Source: UMGS1532 sp045594795
GTDB lineage: Bacteria > Bacillota > Clostridia > Oscillospirales > Acutalibacteraceae
Direction of reading: 5' to 3'
Assembly: GCA_045594795.1 (NCBI GenBank)
Contig: JAZNZF010000047.1
Location: 1 to 64,000, forward strand
Length of the DNA: 64,000 nt
Position 1 is the first letter of the stretch. Each line of letters opens with the position of its first letter. Under the pieces are notes generated by a model. That model had not been told where the DNA came from, searched no databases, and was given only the letters and a program-made list of their open reading frames with translations. Positions 37,556-45,545 of the stretch are shown here, in pieces. The position numbers and the translations under genes are program-made.

Positions 37556-38443
37556 TTATTTAATAAGATTTAAGCCACGCATAATGCTGTACATTTTTTC
37601 TGCCTTTTGCTCGTCCATTTCGGTTAAGGGTAAGCGCAAGGTGTTACGGCAATAGCCCATGGCAGCCATAGCGGCTTTAACAGGGATTGGATTAACCTCT
37701 GAAAACAGTGCGTCTATAATAGCGTGGTATTTATACTGAAGCTCTGCCGCGCCCTTAATATCTCCTGCAAAGAATTTTTCACAAATCTCGCAGGTTTCTC
37801 TTGGCATTATGTTTGAAAGCACCGAAATAGCACCTACGCCGCCTAAGGACATAAGGGGTACTATCTGGTCGTCGTTGCCTGAATATAAATCGAGCTTACC
37901 GCTTACATAGGACATAGTTTCAACAATTTTAGAAAGGTTTCCGTTAGCCTCTTTAATGCCTACAATATTACCGTGGTCGGCAAGGGCTTTGTAGGTTTCG
38001 GGCTCGATATTAACACCCGTTCTCGATGGAACGTTATAAAGAATTACAGGTGCGTCGCTTTTATCGGCAATTTCGGTAAACATTTTAGTAAGACCCTTTT
38101 GGGTTGCCTTGTTGTAATATGGTGTAACTACCAAAACAGCATCGGCACCTGCTTCGCAGGCGCAACGTGTAAGGTCTAAAGCATATCCGGTATCGTTAGA
38201 ACCCGTGCCTGCAATAACAGGAACTCTGCCTGCTGCACGCTTTGCGGCAAAGGCAATGGCGCTTCTGTGCTCGTCGTCGGTAAGGGTTGAAGCCTCACCT
38301 GTAGTACCGCACACAACAAGACCGTTTATGCCTTCTTCTATCTGCCAGTCGATAAGTCTGCCGAACTGGTCGTAATCAATACCGTTATCGTTAAACGGTG
38401 TGATAAGAGCAGTTGCTATACCCTTAAAAATTGTCTTTTTCAT
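37556..38443 (-). CDS. dapA: 4-hydroxy-tetrahydrodipicolinate synthase
   Basis: The 295-residue protein condenses pyruvate with aspartate semialdehyde, the first committed step to diaminopimelate and lysine. It shows the GTTGE motif, the catalytic tyrosine in LYNVPSRTG, and the Schiff-base lysine in GIKEANG. It is the first gene behind the lysine riboswitch. Confidence 0.97.
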   Translation of the reverse strand: MKKTIFKGIATALITPFNDNGIDYDQFGRLIDWQIEEGINGLVVCGTTGEASTLTDDEHRSAIAFAAKRAAGRVPVIAGTGSNDTGYALDLTRCACEAGADAVLVVTPYYNKATQKGLTKMFTEIADKSDAPVILYNVPSRTGVNIEPETYKALADHGNIVGIKEANGNLSKIVETMSYVSGKLDLYSGNDDQIVPLMSLGGVGAISVLSNIMPRETCEICEKFFAGDIKGAAELQYKYHAIIDALFSEVNPIPVKAAMAAMGYCRNTLRLPLTEMDEQKAEKMYSIMRGLNLIK

Positions 38444-38476
38444 AAAAACCTCTCCATTTCACATGTGCATAAAATT

Positions 38477-38499
38477 AACCGCTTTTTTGCAAAGCGGTT
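38477..38499 (-). terminator. Expression-platform hairpin of the lysine riboswitch
   Basis: AACCGCTTTGC pairs with the following AAGCGGTT on the minus strand, then AATTTTA. The T-run is weak but the position, between aptamer and dapA, fits the regulatory terminator. Confidence 0.65.
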
Positions 38500-38569
38500 G
38501 GTTGTATAGATACCTATTCTCCCCATAAGAAAGAGAGATAAGCTTAATGCAACGATAGCGCTTCACAAA

Positions 38570-38716
38570 AAAATGTGACAGTCCGTAGGGTGTTACCCTA
38601 CGACCCAGCAATGCAACCCTCAGGCAAGCTACACACTTCGGCGACAGTCCCTTTCCACACCGACGGTTACCTGAACCTTTTGCCGCTGGTACTAATGAAT
38701 ATCGCGCCTCTATCAA
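38570..38716 (-). promoter_or_regulatory. Lysine riboswitch (L-box)
   Basis: Read on the minus strand it contains the conserved L-box blocks in order: GAGGCGCG, an AGTA loop, GGAAAGGGACTGTCGCCGAAG, GCTGGGTCG and the closing GGACTGTCACA. Lysine binding would stop transcription ahead of dapA. The 360-base gene-free region here is fully explained by promoter, aptamer and terminator. Confidence 0.96.
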
Positions 38717-38739
38717 AAGCGATTATTCTGTTTTTAATG

Positions 38740-38768
38740 ATTATACTCTGTACTGTTCGAAAAGTCAA
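38740..38768 (-). promoter_or_regulatory. Promoter of the lysine operon
   Basis: TTGACT and TATAAT with 17-bp spacing on the minus strand, about 25 bases before the aptamer. Confidence 0.88.
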
Positions 38769-38803
38769 TACATACTTTTATAATTTAGTAATATTGCACA
38801 AGT

Positions 38804-39478
38804 TTAAAGACTATACACGCCCGATTCTAAACGCACCAAGGTGTAGTCGCCTATCATTATATATTGGTAAACAGGCTCTAAAAACTCTGCATACTGAACA
38901 ACTGTATAGTCGCGCAAATCAATTCTCCACACAACACCCTTTTCACTGTCACATGCATATAGGTAATTTCCAATGCTGAAAAGCCCCTCAAGCTTGCCGA
39001 AGCCCGAATCTTCACCGCCGATATAAAGCTCCTCAATAAAAGTGTCAGGGTCGATTAGTGAAACACGTTTGCCCTCTTTAAAGGTTGCAAATATTCCGCT
39101 TTCGGTTAGCACCATATCTTCTGGGCCCTTACCGCAACAGGTAAGCTCACCTTTTTTTAATAAGTTACTTTCGGTATCAAAAACCATATATTCTCCGCTT
39201 GGGTAGTACGCAATTCGCCTATCCCCCGAAAGTGCAAGGCTTTTCCAATAAAAAGTATTATTAAGCCGCTGCTCTATTCCCTTATACCCCTGCCCGAACT
39301 TTGCAAGAGCATATACGCTACGAGTTACGGGTGAGACCGATTCATTCTCAAAAGAAACAAGGTTATAAGCAACCACTATGCGTTCGCTATCCTCTGCGTC
39401 TGCCTTTTTAAAAGCAATGATAAAACCATTTGGTAGCTGTTCTATATTTAAAGCCGTTTCGTCGAATATCCTTTTCAC
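38804..39478 (-). CDS. Hypothetical protein, possibly beta-propeller-like
   Basis: A 224-residue cytosolic protein I cannot name. Sequence steps such as GDRRIAYYPSGEYMVFDTES, ESGIFATFKEGKRVSLIDPDTF and IGNYLYACDSEKGVVWRIDL look like four-stranded blades of a propeller with about four to five repeats. Its start is 13 bases after mtaB, so it may be co-transcribed with it. No enzyme motif is visible. Confidence 0.65.
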   Translation of the reverse strand: MKRIFDETALNIEQLPNGFIIAFKKADAEDSERIVVAYNLVSFENESVSPVTRSVYALAKFGQGYKGIEQRLNNTFYWKSLALSGDRRIAYYPSGEYMVFDTESNLLKKGELTCCGKGPEDMVLTESGIFATFKEGKRVSLIDPDTFIEELYIGGEDSGFGKLEGLFSIGNYLYACDSEKGVVWRIDLRDYTVVQYAEFLEPVYQYIMIGDYTLVRLESGVYSL

Positions 39479-39491
39479 TTAAATCCCCCCC

Positions 39492-40775
39492 TTATTCTAT
39501 TAAACCGACCATACAATCGCCCTCAATAGAAATTAACCTTACCTTGCAAATTTTATTTGTAAGATTTAAATTTGTTTTTACACGCACACGGGTATAATTC
39601 TCGGTGTAGCCCTCTAACATTCCCTCTGTGCTTTCCTCGAATAAAACATTCTGCTCGGTGCCTAACTGCTGCTCTAAAAAGCTGTGTTGCGCCTCTGCTG
39701 CCGCTTTTTGCATTAACTCGCTACGCTGTAGCTTTTCGGCTTTTTGGATATGCCCTTTTAGCTTTGCTGCTGCCGTTCCCTCGCGTTTTGAGTATGCAAA
39801 AACGTGGCACCTTGCAAAGCCTATTTCCTTAACAAAAGCCAACGACTCTAAAAACTCTTCCTTAGTTTCTCCAACAAAGCCAACCATAACATCGGTTGTA
39901 ATGGATGCATTTTTAAAAACCCGCCTTATGCGGCAAACCAAATCGCGATAGAACGCGGTATCGTAATGCCTATTCATACGCTTTAGCGTGGCATCACTTC
40001 CCGACTGCAAGGACAAATGGAACTGTGGGCAGAATTTAGAGTTAGCCTTAAGCTTATTTAAAATATCGTCACTTATATGATCGGGCTCGAGTGAGCCTAG
40101 ACGCACCCTTTTTATGCCGCGTGGTTCTGCCGCTGCGTCTACCGCGTCGCACAAATCACCATCGGTATCCCCACCGTAAGCAGAAAGGTTTATGCCCACA
40201 AGCACTATTTCATTATACCCGTTTTCTGAGAGCCTTATAGCCTCTTTTTTTATATCCTCAATACTGCGCGAACGCACCCTGCCACGAGCATACGGAATTG
40301 CACAATAAGAGCAAAAGCGGTTGCAACCGTCTTCAATTTTCATATATGCCCTTGTTCGACCCTCAAAGCTTGTAATTGGTGGTGTGCAGTATTCCTCACC
40401 TTTATTATGTGGCTGTACCCCGAATACACTATTTCGATTTTTGAAAAATTGCTCTAACAATTCTATTATCAATTTGTGGTCGGTATTACCAAAAACTATA
40501 TCTGCACCGAGTTTTTTTGCGTCTTCGGGGAAGGCTTGTGCCATACACCCAAAAAGCACTGTTATACAAGCAGGATACAGCTTTTTTATGCGACGGAGTG
40601 CCTGTCTATTTTTGCGGTCACTTTCGGCGGTTACTGTGCAGGTATTAAGCAGAAAAACATCGGGGGTGTCACCATCCCCCGCGATTTCGTAACCGTTATT
40701 TATTAATATTTCGCGCAGGGCTTGGGTTTCGTACTGATTTACCTTACACCCGTGCGTAGAAAAAGCAACCTTCAT
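39492..40775 (-). CDS. mtaB: tRNA (N6-threonylcarbamoyladenosine-C2)-methylthiotransferase MtaB
   Basis: This 427-residue radical-SAM methylthiotransferase converts t6A37 to ms2t6A37 in tRNAs reading ANN codons. The N-terminal UPF0004 domain opens with STHGCKVNQYE, diagnostic for MtaB rather than MiaB or RimO. The radical-SAM cluster motif is GCNRFCSYC, and a C-terminal TRAM-like region ends the protein. Confidence 0.94.
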   Translation of the reverse strand: MKVAFSTHGCKVNQYETQALREILINNGYEIAGDGDTPDVFLLNTCTVTAESDRKNRQALRRIKKLYPACITVLFGCMAQAFPEDAKKLGADIVFGNTDHKLIIELLEQFFKNRNSVFGVQPHNKGEEYCTPPITSFEGRTRAYMKIEDGCNRFCSYCAIPYARGRVRSRSIEDIKKEAIRLSENGYNEIVLVGINLSAYGGDTDGDLCDAVDAAAEPRGIKRVRLGSLEPDHISDDILNKLKANSKFCPQFHLSLQSGSDATLKRMNRHYDTAFYRDLVCRIRRVFKNASITTDVMVGFVGETKEEFLESLAFVKEIGFARCHVFAYSKREGTAAAKLKGHIQKAEKLQRSELMQKAAAEAQHSFLEQQLGTEQNVLFEESTEGMLEGYTENYTRVRVKTNLNLTNKICKVRLISIEGDCMVGLIE

Positions 40776-40862
40776 ATTTAATGCACCTCGGCTTAATTAC
40801 ATTATACATATTAAATAAAAAATAATCAAGGGTAAGAGCCCAAATATTTTGTTATTATACTA

Positions 40863-40891
40863 TTGACATTTAAGTAATTTTAGCCCATAAT
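40863..40891 (+). promoter_or_regulatory. Promoter of rex
   Basis: TTGACA and CATAAT are separated by 17 bp, about 50 bases before the ATG at 40940. Confidence 0.75.
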
Positions 40892-40895
40892 ATAC

Positions 40896-40914
40896 TTGTG
40901 CAGTTTTTTAACAA
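40896..40914. promoter_or_regulatory. Possible degenerate Rex operator at rex
   Basis: TTGTGCAGTTTTTTAACAA has one perfect Rex half site (TTAACAA) and one poor half, with the spacing off by one. It begins just after the -10 box, so weak autoregulation is possible. Confidence 0.35.
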
Positions 40915-40939
40915 TCTTTTTACTGAGAGGATTATTTTA

Positions 40940-41584
40940 ATGGCTAAACCATACATATCATCATCTGTTATAAAGCGTATGCCACGTTATTACCGACATT
41001 TAGGCGAGCTTAAAGCCGAAGGCAGAGTGCGTATTTCATCTGTCGAACTTGCAAAACGCTTGGGTTTTACAGCAAGCCAAATAAGGCAAGACCTTAACTG
41101 TTTTGGCGGCTTTGGTCAGCAAGGCTACGGCTATAATATAGAGCAGTTGTATTATGAAATCGGTAATATTTTAGGCTTTGACCAGCCAAAAAAAACCGTG
41201 CTTATAGGTGCAGGTAATCTTGCAAGAGCAGTTGCGCTTGGTATGAAGTTTGAAACCAAAGGCTACCAACTTATTGGTATATTTGATAAAAAGGAATCTT
41301 TAATTGGCGAAACTGTTAAAGGTCAGCCCATTCGCCATATCGATACTTTAGACGATTTCTGCCACGAAAATCTGCCCACTGCCGCAATTCTTTGTATACC
41401 CAAAGACCAGGTTAAAGAGGTTGCCGAGCAATTAATTAAGCTTGGTGTTAGGGGCTTTTGGAACTTTAGCCACTACGACCTTAGCCTGCACTATAAGGAT
41501 GTTGTGGTTGAAAATGTTCATCTTAGCGACACCCTTATGACATTAAGTTATAAAATGACAAACCCCGATTATAACAAGAAATAA
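40940..41584 (+). CDS. rex: Redox-sensing transcriptional repressor Rex
   Basis: 214 residues from the ATG at 40940 (GAGAGG site); an upstream in-frame GTG at 40898 would run through the operator-like sequence. The N-terminal winged helix contains VSSVELAKRLGFTASQIRQDL-type features, here in RISSVELAKRLG and QIRQDLNCFGGFGQQGYGY. A Rossmann domain with VLIGAGNLARA binds NADH. Rex releases DNA when the NADH/NAD ratio rises. Candidate operators lie upstream of pgk and gapA in this window. Confidence 0.97.
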   Translation: MAKPYISSSVIKRMPRYYRHLGELKAEGRVRISSVELAKRLGFTASQIRQDLNCFGGFGQQGYGYNIEQLYYEIGNILGFDQPKKTVLIGAGNLARAVALGMKFETKGYQLIGIFDKKESLIGETVKGQPIRHIDTLDDFCHENLPTAAILCIPKDQVKEVAEQLIKLGVRGFWNFSHYDLSLHYKDVVVENVHLSDTLMTLSYKMTNPDYNKK

Positions 41585-41608
41585 GGTTTTTTCACTATAT
41601 TAAAAACT

Positions 41609-41646
41609 ACTGCCCGAGAGAAGTAATCTTATCTCGGGCAGTTTTG
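41609..41646 (+). terminator. Terminator of rex
   Basis: A perfect 11-bp stem ACTGCCCGAGA/TCTCGGGCAGT followed by TTTTG. Confidence 0.88.
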
Positions 41647-41651
41647 TTGCT

Positions 41652-41683
41652 AAAAAAAAGCAGCCCGAAAAATTTCGGGCTGC
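41652..41683 (-). terminator. Terminator of gapA
   Basis: A perfect 11-bp stem GCAGCCCGAAA/TTTCGGGCTGC with a U-run of eight on the minus strand. Confidence 0.92.
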
Positions 41684-41705
41684 GAATTGTTTTACAAAAC
41701 CTTAA

Positions 41706-42713
41706 TTAGTTAAGCTCTGCAAAGTATTTGATTGTACGAACCATCTGGCTGGTGTAGCTGTTCTCGTTATCGTACCAAGAAACAACCTGTACCTGATAGG
41801 TATCGTCGTCAATTTTAGCAACCATTGTCTGAGTTGCATCGAAGAGTGAACCCTCGGTGATACCGATGATGTCGGAAGAAACAAGTTGCTCCTCGGTGTA
41901 GCCGAAGGATGCAGAAGAAGCAGCCTTCATAGCAGCGTTGATGCCCTCTTTGGTAACGTCCTTACCCTTAACAACTGCAACAAGAAGAGTTGTAGAACCG
42001 GTAGGAACAGGAACACGCTGAGCAGAACCGATAAGCTTGCCGTTAAGCTCGGGGATAACAAGGCCGATAGCCTTTGCAGCACCAGTAGAGTTAGGAACGA
42101 TGTTAACTGCAGCAGCACGTGCACGACGAAGGTCGCCCTTTCTGTGAGGACCGTCGAGAACCATCTGGTCGCCAGTGAAAGCGTGAACAGTTGTCATGAT
42201 ACCGCTTTGGATTGGTGCATAATCGTTAAGAGCTTTAGCCATAGGAGCTAAGCAGTTGGTGGTGCAAGATGCAGCAGAGATGATTTTATCGTCTGCAGTA
42301 AGGGTGTTCTCGTTTACGCTGTAAACGATTGTGGGAAGGTCGTTACCTGCAGGAGCAGAGATAACAACTTTCTTAGCACCGGCATCGATATGAGCCTGTG
42401 ACTTCTCTTTAGAGCAGTAGAAACCTGTGCACTCGAGAACTACGTCAACACCGATTTCGCCCCAAGGAAGATCAGCAGCGTTCTTTTCTGCATAAATTTT
42501 GATAGTTTTACCGTCAACAGTGATGCTGTCGTCACCTGCAACAACCTCGTGATTGTAGCGGCCCTGTGCAGAGTCGTACTTTAAAAGGTGAGCAAGCATT
42601 TTTGCATCGGTAAGGTCGTTGATAGCAACTACCTCGTAGCCTTCTGCACCAAACATTTGTCTGAATGCGAGACGGCCGATACGGCCGAAGCCATTAATAG
42701 CAACTTTAACCAT
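41706..42713 (-). CDS. gapA: Glyceraldehyde-3-phosphate dehydrogenase, type I
   Basis: The 335-residue glycolytic enzyme starts with VKVAINGFGRIGR, has the catalytic-cysteine motif SAASCTTNCLAP and the closing WYDNENSY block. It uses NAD. It stands alone, convergent with rex, with its own promoter and a candidate Rex operator about 80 bp further upstream. Confidence 0.97.
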   Translation of the reverse strand: MVKVAINGFGRIGRLAFRQMFGAEGYEVVAINDLTDAKMLAHLLKYDSAQGRYNHEVVAGDDSITVDGKTIKIYAEKNAADLPWGEIGVDVVLECTGFYCSKEKSQAHIDAGAKKVVISAPAGNDLPTIVYSVNENTLTADDKIISAASCTTNCLAPMAKALNDYAPIQSGIMTTVHAFTGDQMVLDGPHRKGDLRRARAAAVNIVPNSTGAAKAIGLVIPELNGKLIGSAQRVPVPTGSTTLLVAVVKGKDVTKEGINAAMKAASSASFGYTEEQLVSSDIIGITEGSLFDATQTMVAKIDDDTYQVQVVSWYDNENSYTSQMVRTIKYFAELN

Positions 42714-42747
42714 GATATAAAACCTCCAAATAAATTTTTACTTTCCT

Positions 42748-42776
42748 ATTTTAACCAATATTTTATGAAAATGCAA
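42748..42776 (-). promoter_or_regulatory. Promoter of gapA
   Basis: TTGCAT and TAAAAT separated by 17 bp on the minus strand. A second, weaker option is the perfect TTGACA at 42814-42819 with TTAAAA 17 bp on. Confidence 0.7.
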
Positions 42777-42854
42777 GGTTATTATATGATTTTTAAGAAA
42801 AATTTTAATATTTTGTCAAAAAACACAAAACATAACGGCTGTTTGCGTAAATAT

Positions 42855-42872
42855 ATGTTAAATTTTTAACAC
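42855..42872. promoter_or_regulatory. Rex operator upstream of gapA
   Basis: TGTTAA-ATTT-TTAACA matches the core of the Rex consensus TTGTTAANNNNTTAACAA exactly. It lies just after the thiamine transporter stop codon. It could also act as a weak AU-rich hairpin. Confidence 0.65.
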
Positions 42873-42873
42873 T

Positions 42874-43671
42874 TTATTTTTTATTTCTTTTACCTATAAG
42901 GTAAAATACCGCCGAAAGCAATATCAAAATGGCAACAACTATGCCTATAATACCAAACGGCGCCGACGATATTCCCGAAATATTAAAGCCCTCTTCGGTT
43001 TGGGTAGAGGCAAAAAGCATTAACGCTAAAAAGGTGGCAGCCGCTATAAGTAGTAATGCCGAAATAGCACTAAATATTCCGCCTGCTTTACCTTCATTAT
43101 CCACCACTCTGCCAAGCCGCTGAGTTCTGAAATCGACCACGCGTGTAAGGTACCAAATAGCCGCTACCGACACTATTGCTTCAGGCACCATATAAGCGGC
43201 ATTATAGCTAAGTGAATAGATAAGACCCTCCTCTGAAGGAATAGACACACCTGCCCAAACTGTGCAGCCTGCAATCACGTGCATTATGTATCTTATCACA
43301 CACACCAAGGTAGCGCCCATTACCGCCTCACTGCTTTGGTTGTTAAGCTTACCCTTAAACACGCCCGCAATACCGATAGAGGTAAACGCTAAAACGTAAT
43401 CGAGCATTATTATAGCCACAGCCGCAGCAGAGCTTGTAGCATAGGATAGATTGTTTGCACCTAACATCAACTGAATTAAGGCGTACACCAAGCCTGTGAT
43501 ACTGCCCATACCGACACCGTAGCGGTAGGCTATAAGCATTACGGGTACCATTGAGGCGGCGGTTACGCTACCGCCAAATGGCATATTTATTATGGCCACC
43601 ATACTTAAAACGGTGCCAAGTGCTACCATAACTGCACTTTCACACATCCACATAATTTTTCTGTTTTTCAT
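42874..43671 (-). CDS. thiT: Energy-coupled thiamine transporter ThiT-like
   Basis: This 265-residue membrane protein has six transmembrane segments in the ThiT pattern and the NLSYATS/VIRYIMHVIAGCTVWAG core that lines the thiamine site. Two further hydrophobic segments (about 200-225 and 238-258) extend it beyond the usual 180-200 residues. It is the S component of an ECF transporter; no energising module is nearby, as is usual for group II systems. A TPP riboswitch precedes it, which fixes the substrate with high confidence. Confidence 0.93.
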   Translation of the reverse strand: MKNRKIMWMCESAVMVALGTVLSMVAIINMPFGGSVTAASMVPVMLIAYRYGVGMGSITGLVYALIQLMLGANNLSYATSSAAAVAIIMLDYVLAFTSIGIAGVFKGKLNNQSSEAVMGATLVCVIRYIMHVIAGCTVWAGVSIPSEEGLIYSLSYNAAYMVPEAIVSVAAIWYLTRVVDFRTQRLGRVVDNEGKAGGIFSAISALLLIAAATFLALMLFASTQTEEGFNISGISSAPFGIIGIVVAILILLSAVFYLIGKRNKK

Positions 43672-43704
43672 TAAAACTTACTCCTTCTCGTGTTTTTTAA
43701 CGAC

Positions 43705-43738
43705 AAAAAATCGCCCTACAAAACACGCAGGGCGATAC
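43705..43738 (-). terminator. Riboswitch-controlled terminator before thiT
   Basis: An ATCGCCCT...AGGGCGAT stem with a U-run on the minus strand, between the TPP aptamer and thiT. Confidence 0.9.
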
Positions 43739-43761
43739 TTAACTATCAATACTATAGCAAA

Positions 43762-43850
43762 CATCCCTACGCCGGCATTATCCGTATCAGGTTATAGGGT
43801 TAGCAATACGCCTCTCAGCCTTTTCTTTAAAAGAAAAAAGCACCCCTTGT
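43762..43850 (-). promoter_or_regulatory. TPP riboswitch (THI box)
   Basis: On the minus strand it shows AAGGGGTGC, GGCTGAGAGG, ACCCTATAACCTGATACGG and ATAATGCCGGCGTAGGGA, the full THI-box order. Thiamine pyrophosphate binding would favour the downstream terminator. Confidence 0.97.
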
Positions 43851-43865
43851 TTTTTGACGGGTTTA

Positions 43866-43894
43866 ATTATATCACCTAATAAATTCCCCGTCAA
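43866..43894 (-). promoter_or_regulatory. Promoter of thiT
   Basis: TTGACG and TATAAT with 17-bp spacing on the minus strand, just before the aptamer. Confidence 0.88.
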
Positions 43895-43921
43895 GTGTAA
43901 ATAAACAAATTTTGGCAATAC

Positions 43922-44201
43922 TAGGGTAGAGCGACAAATCCGAACTCGTTTTACAAAGGACGATTTATTGCTCTATCTTCGTTAAAATACTCGCAAATAC
44001 ACAAAGTATTTGCTGTGTTTTGTGTCTTGATAGAACAAAAATCCTCTCTTTGTAAAATCTTCGACCTTAAAGCGAGAAGATTTTGGATGATTTTCGTTCT
44101 ATTGGGGCGAAGGAATGCTTTGTGCATTGCGAGACACAATAGGGCGAAAAGTACTAAAATAATCTGCTTTAAGGCGGGTTCGGATTTGTCGCTCTACCCT
44201 A
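43922..44201. mobile_element. 280-bp foldback (MITE-like) element upstream of eno
   Basis: The two ends are perfect 24-bp inverted repeats (43922-43945 and 44178-44201, ends TAGGGTAGAGCG). The interior is also largely self-complementary: ATAGAAC...GTTCTAT, AAAATCTTC/GAAGATTTT, and CTCGCAA..CACAAAG..ATT against its counterpart. The whole element therefore folds into one long imperfect hairpin. No transposase is encoded and no clear target duplication is seen. It ends 21 bases before the eno ATG, so it forms, or contains the promoter for, the eno leader. Confidence 0.7.
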
Positions 44202-44222
44202 AAGCCGAAAGGAGTAATATTT

Positions 44223-45461
44223 ATGAACAGTAATATTAAAGAAATTATCGGTTATGAAATGCTTGACTCACGCGGGAACCCAACGGTTGCGGCAAGGGTT
44301 ATTTTAGGAAGCGGTGACGAAGGGTTTGCACTTTCCCCCTCGGGTGCATCTACAGGTATGTACGAGGCGCACGAGTTGCGCGACGGCGGTGACCGTTACG
44401 GTGGCAGAGGCGTACTGAAGGCGGTGGAAAACATTAACACCGAAATCAGCAACGAGCTTTGTGGACTTGACTGCCTTAATCAGCACCTTGTCGACAAACG
44501 CTTAGTTATGCTTGACGGCACCGAGAATAAAAGCAGACTTGGTGCTAATGCAATGCTTGCCGTATCCTTAGCAGTAGCACGCGCGGCGGCAAACTTTTTA
44601 CGAATTCCGCTTTTTAGATATCTTGGCGGAGCTGCCGCTATTAGAACACCCATACCTATGATGAACGTTTTAAACGGCGGCGCCCACGCGGCTAATAACG
44701 TTGATATACAGGAATTTATGATTATGCCGGTTGGTAGCCATAGCTTTGCCGAGGCGCTTAAAATGGGCACCGAAACCTACCACACCTTAGGTAAAATTTT
44801 AAAGCGCAGAGGTCTTTTAAGTGGGGTTGGCGACGAGGGTGGCTTTGCGCCGAGTCTACAAAGTGATACAGAAGCGCTCGACCTTTTGGTAGAGGCTATT
44901 AATGAGAGTGGCTACACCACAAACGAAATAGGAATAGCCTTGGATATAGCCTCAAGTGAGTGGTATCGCGACGGGGTTTATCACCTGCCAAAGCGCGATA
45001 TAAACTATTCTACAGACGAAATGATAGAATATTTAGAGGAGCTTACAAACAAGTACCCGATTGTATCGATAGAGGACGGACTTAGCGAAAACGATTACGA
45101 GGGTTGGAAGCGCCTTACCGCCACTTTAGGTGACAGGGTTCAGCTTGTGGGAGATGATCTTTTTGTTACAAACACAAAGCGCTTACAAGACGGAATCAAC
45201 GGTGACTATGCAAACGCTATACTAATTAAGCTTAACCAAATTGGCACACTTTCGGAAACTTTAGAGGTTATAGACGTGGCAAAGCAGAACTGCTATAACA
45301 CCGTAATCTCGCACCGTTCGGGTGAAACAGAGGATAGCTTTATTGCCGACCTTGCGGTTGCAGTGAATAGCGGACAGATTAAAACGGGTGCGCCCGCGAG
45401 AACCGACCGCGTTGCAAAATACAACCGACTTACGCTTATTGAAAGTGAATTAATAAACTAA
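44223..45461 (+). CDS. eno: Enolase
   Basis: The 412-residue protein interconverts 2-phosphoglycerate and phosphoenolpyruvate. It has the SGASTG loop, the acid/base region GVGDEGGFAP, the metal ligands in IALDIASSE, SIEDGL and GDDLFVT, the catalytic lysine in ILIKLNQIG and SHRSGETED. It is about 20 residues shorter than typical, mostly at the C-terminus, with all key residues intact. An AAAGGAG site lies immediately after the foldback element. Confidence 0.97.
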   Translation: MNSNIKEIIGYEMLDSRGNPTVAARVILGSGDEGFALSPSGASTGMYEAHELRDGGDRYGGRGVLKAVENINTEISNELCGLDCLNQHLVDKRLVMLDGTENKSRLGANAMLAVSLAVARAAANFLRIPLFRYLGGAAAIRTPIPMMNVLNGGAHAANNVDIQEFMIMPVGSHSFAEALKMGTETYHTLGKILKRRGLLSGVGDEGGFAPSLQSDTEALDLLVEAINESGYTTNEIGIALDIASSEWYRDGVYHLPKRDINYSTDEMIEYLEELTNKYPIVSIEDGLSENDYEGWKRLTATLGDRVQLVGDDLFVTNTKRLQDGINGDYANAILIKLNQIGTLSETLEVIDVAKQNCYNTVISHRSGETEDSFIADLAVAVNSGQIKTGAPARTDRVAKYNRLTLIESELIN

Positions 45462-45483
45462 AACTTTTAAAATACACTTTAAA

Positions 45484-45528
45484 AAACCCTTTCCTTGTGA
45501 TATAATCCTGAGGGAAGGGTTTCTTTTA
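45484..45528 (+). terminator. Terminator of eno
   Basis: An AAACCCTTTCCT/AGGGAAGGGTTT stem (one wobble) followed by CTTTTATT. Confidence 0.8.
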
Positions 45529-45545
45529 TTAGTAGGGGGATTTTT

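Noticed and set aside
38459..38716. 85-residue minus-strand reading frame
   Set aside because: It runs exactly through the lysine riboswitch and its terminator; the bases are explained by RNA structure.
43951..44233. Short reading frames on both strands before eno
   Set aside because: They arise from the self-complementary foldback element and have no ribosome sites or protein-like composition.
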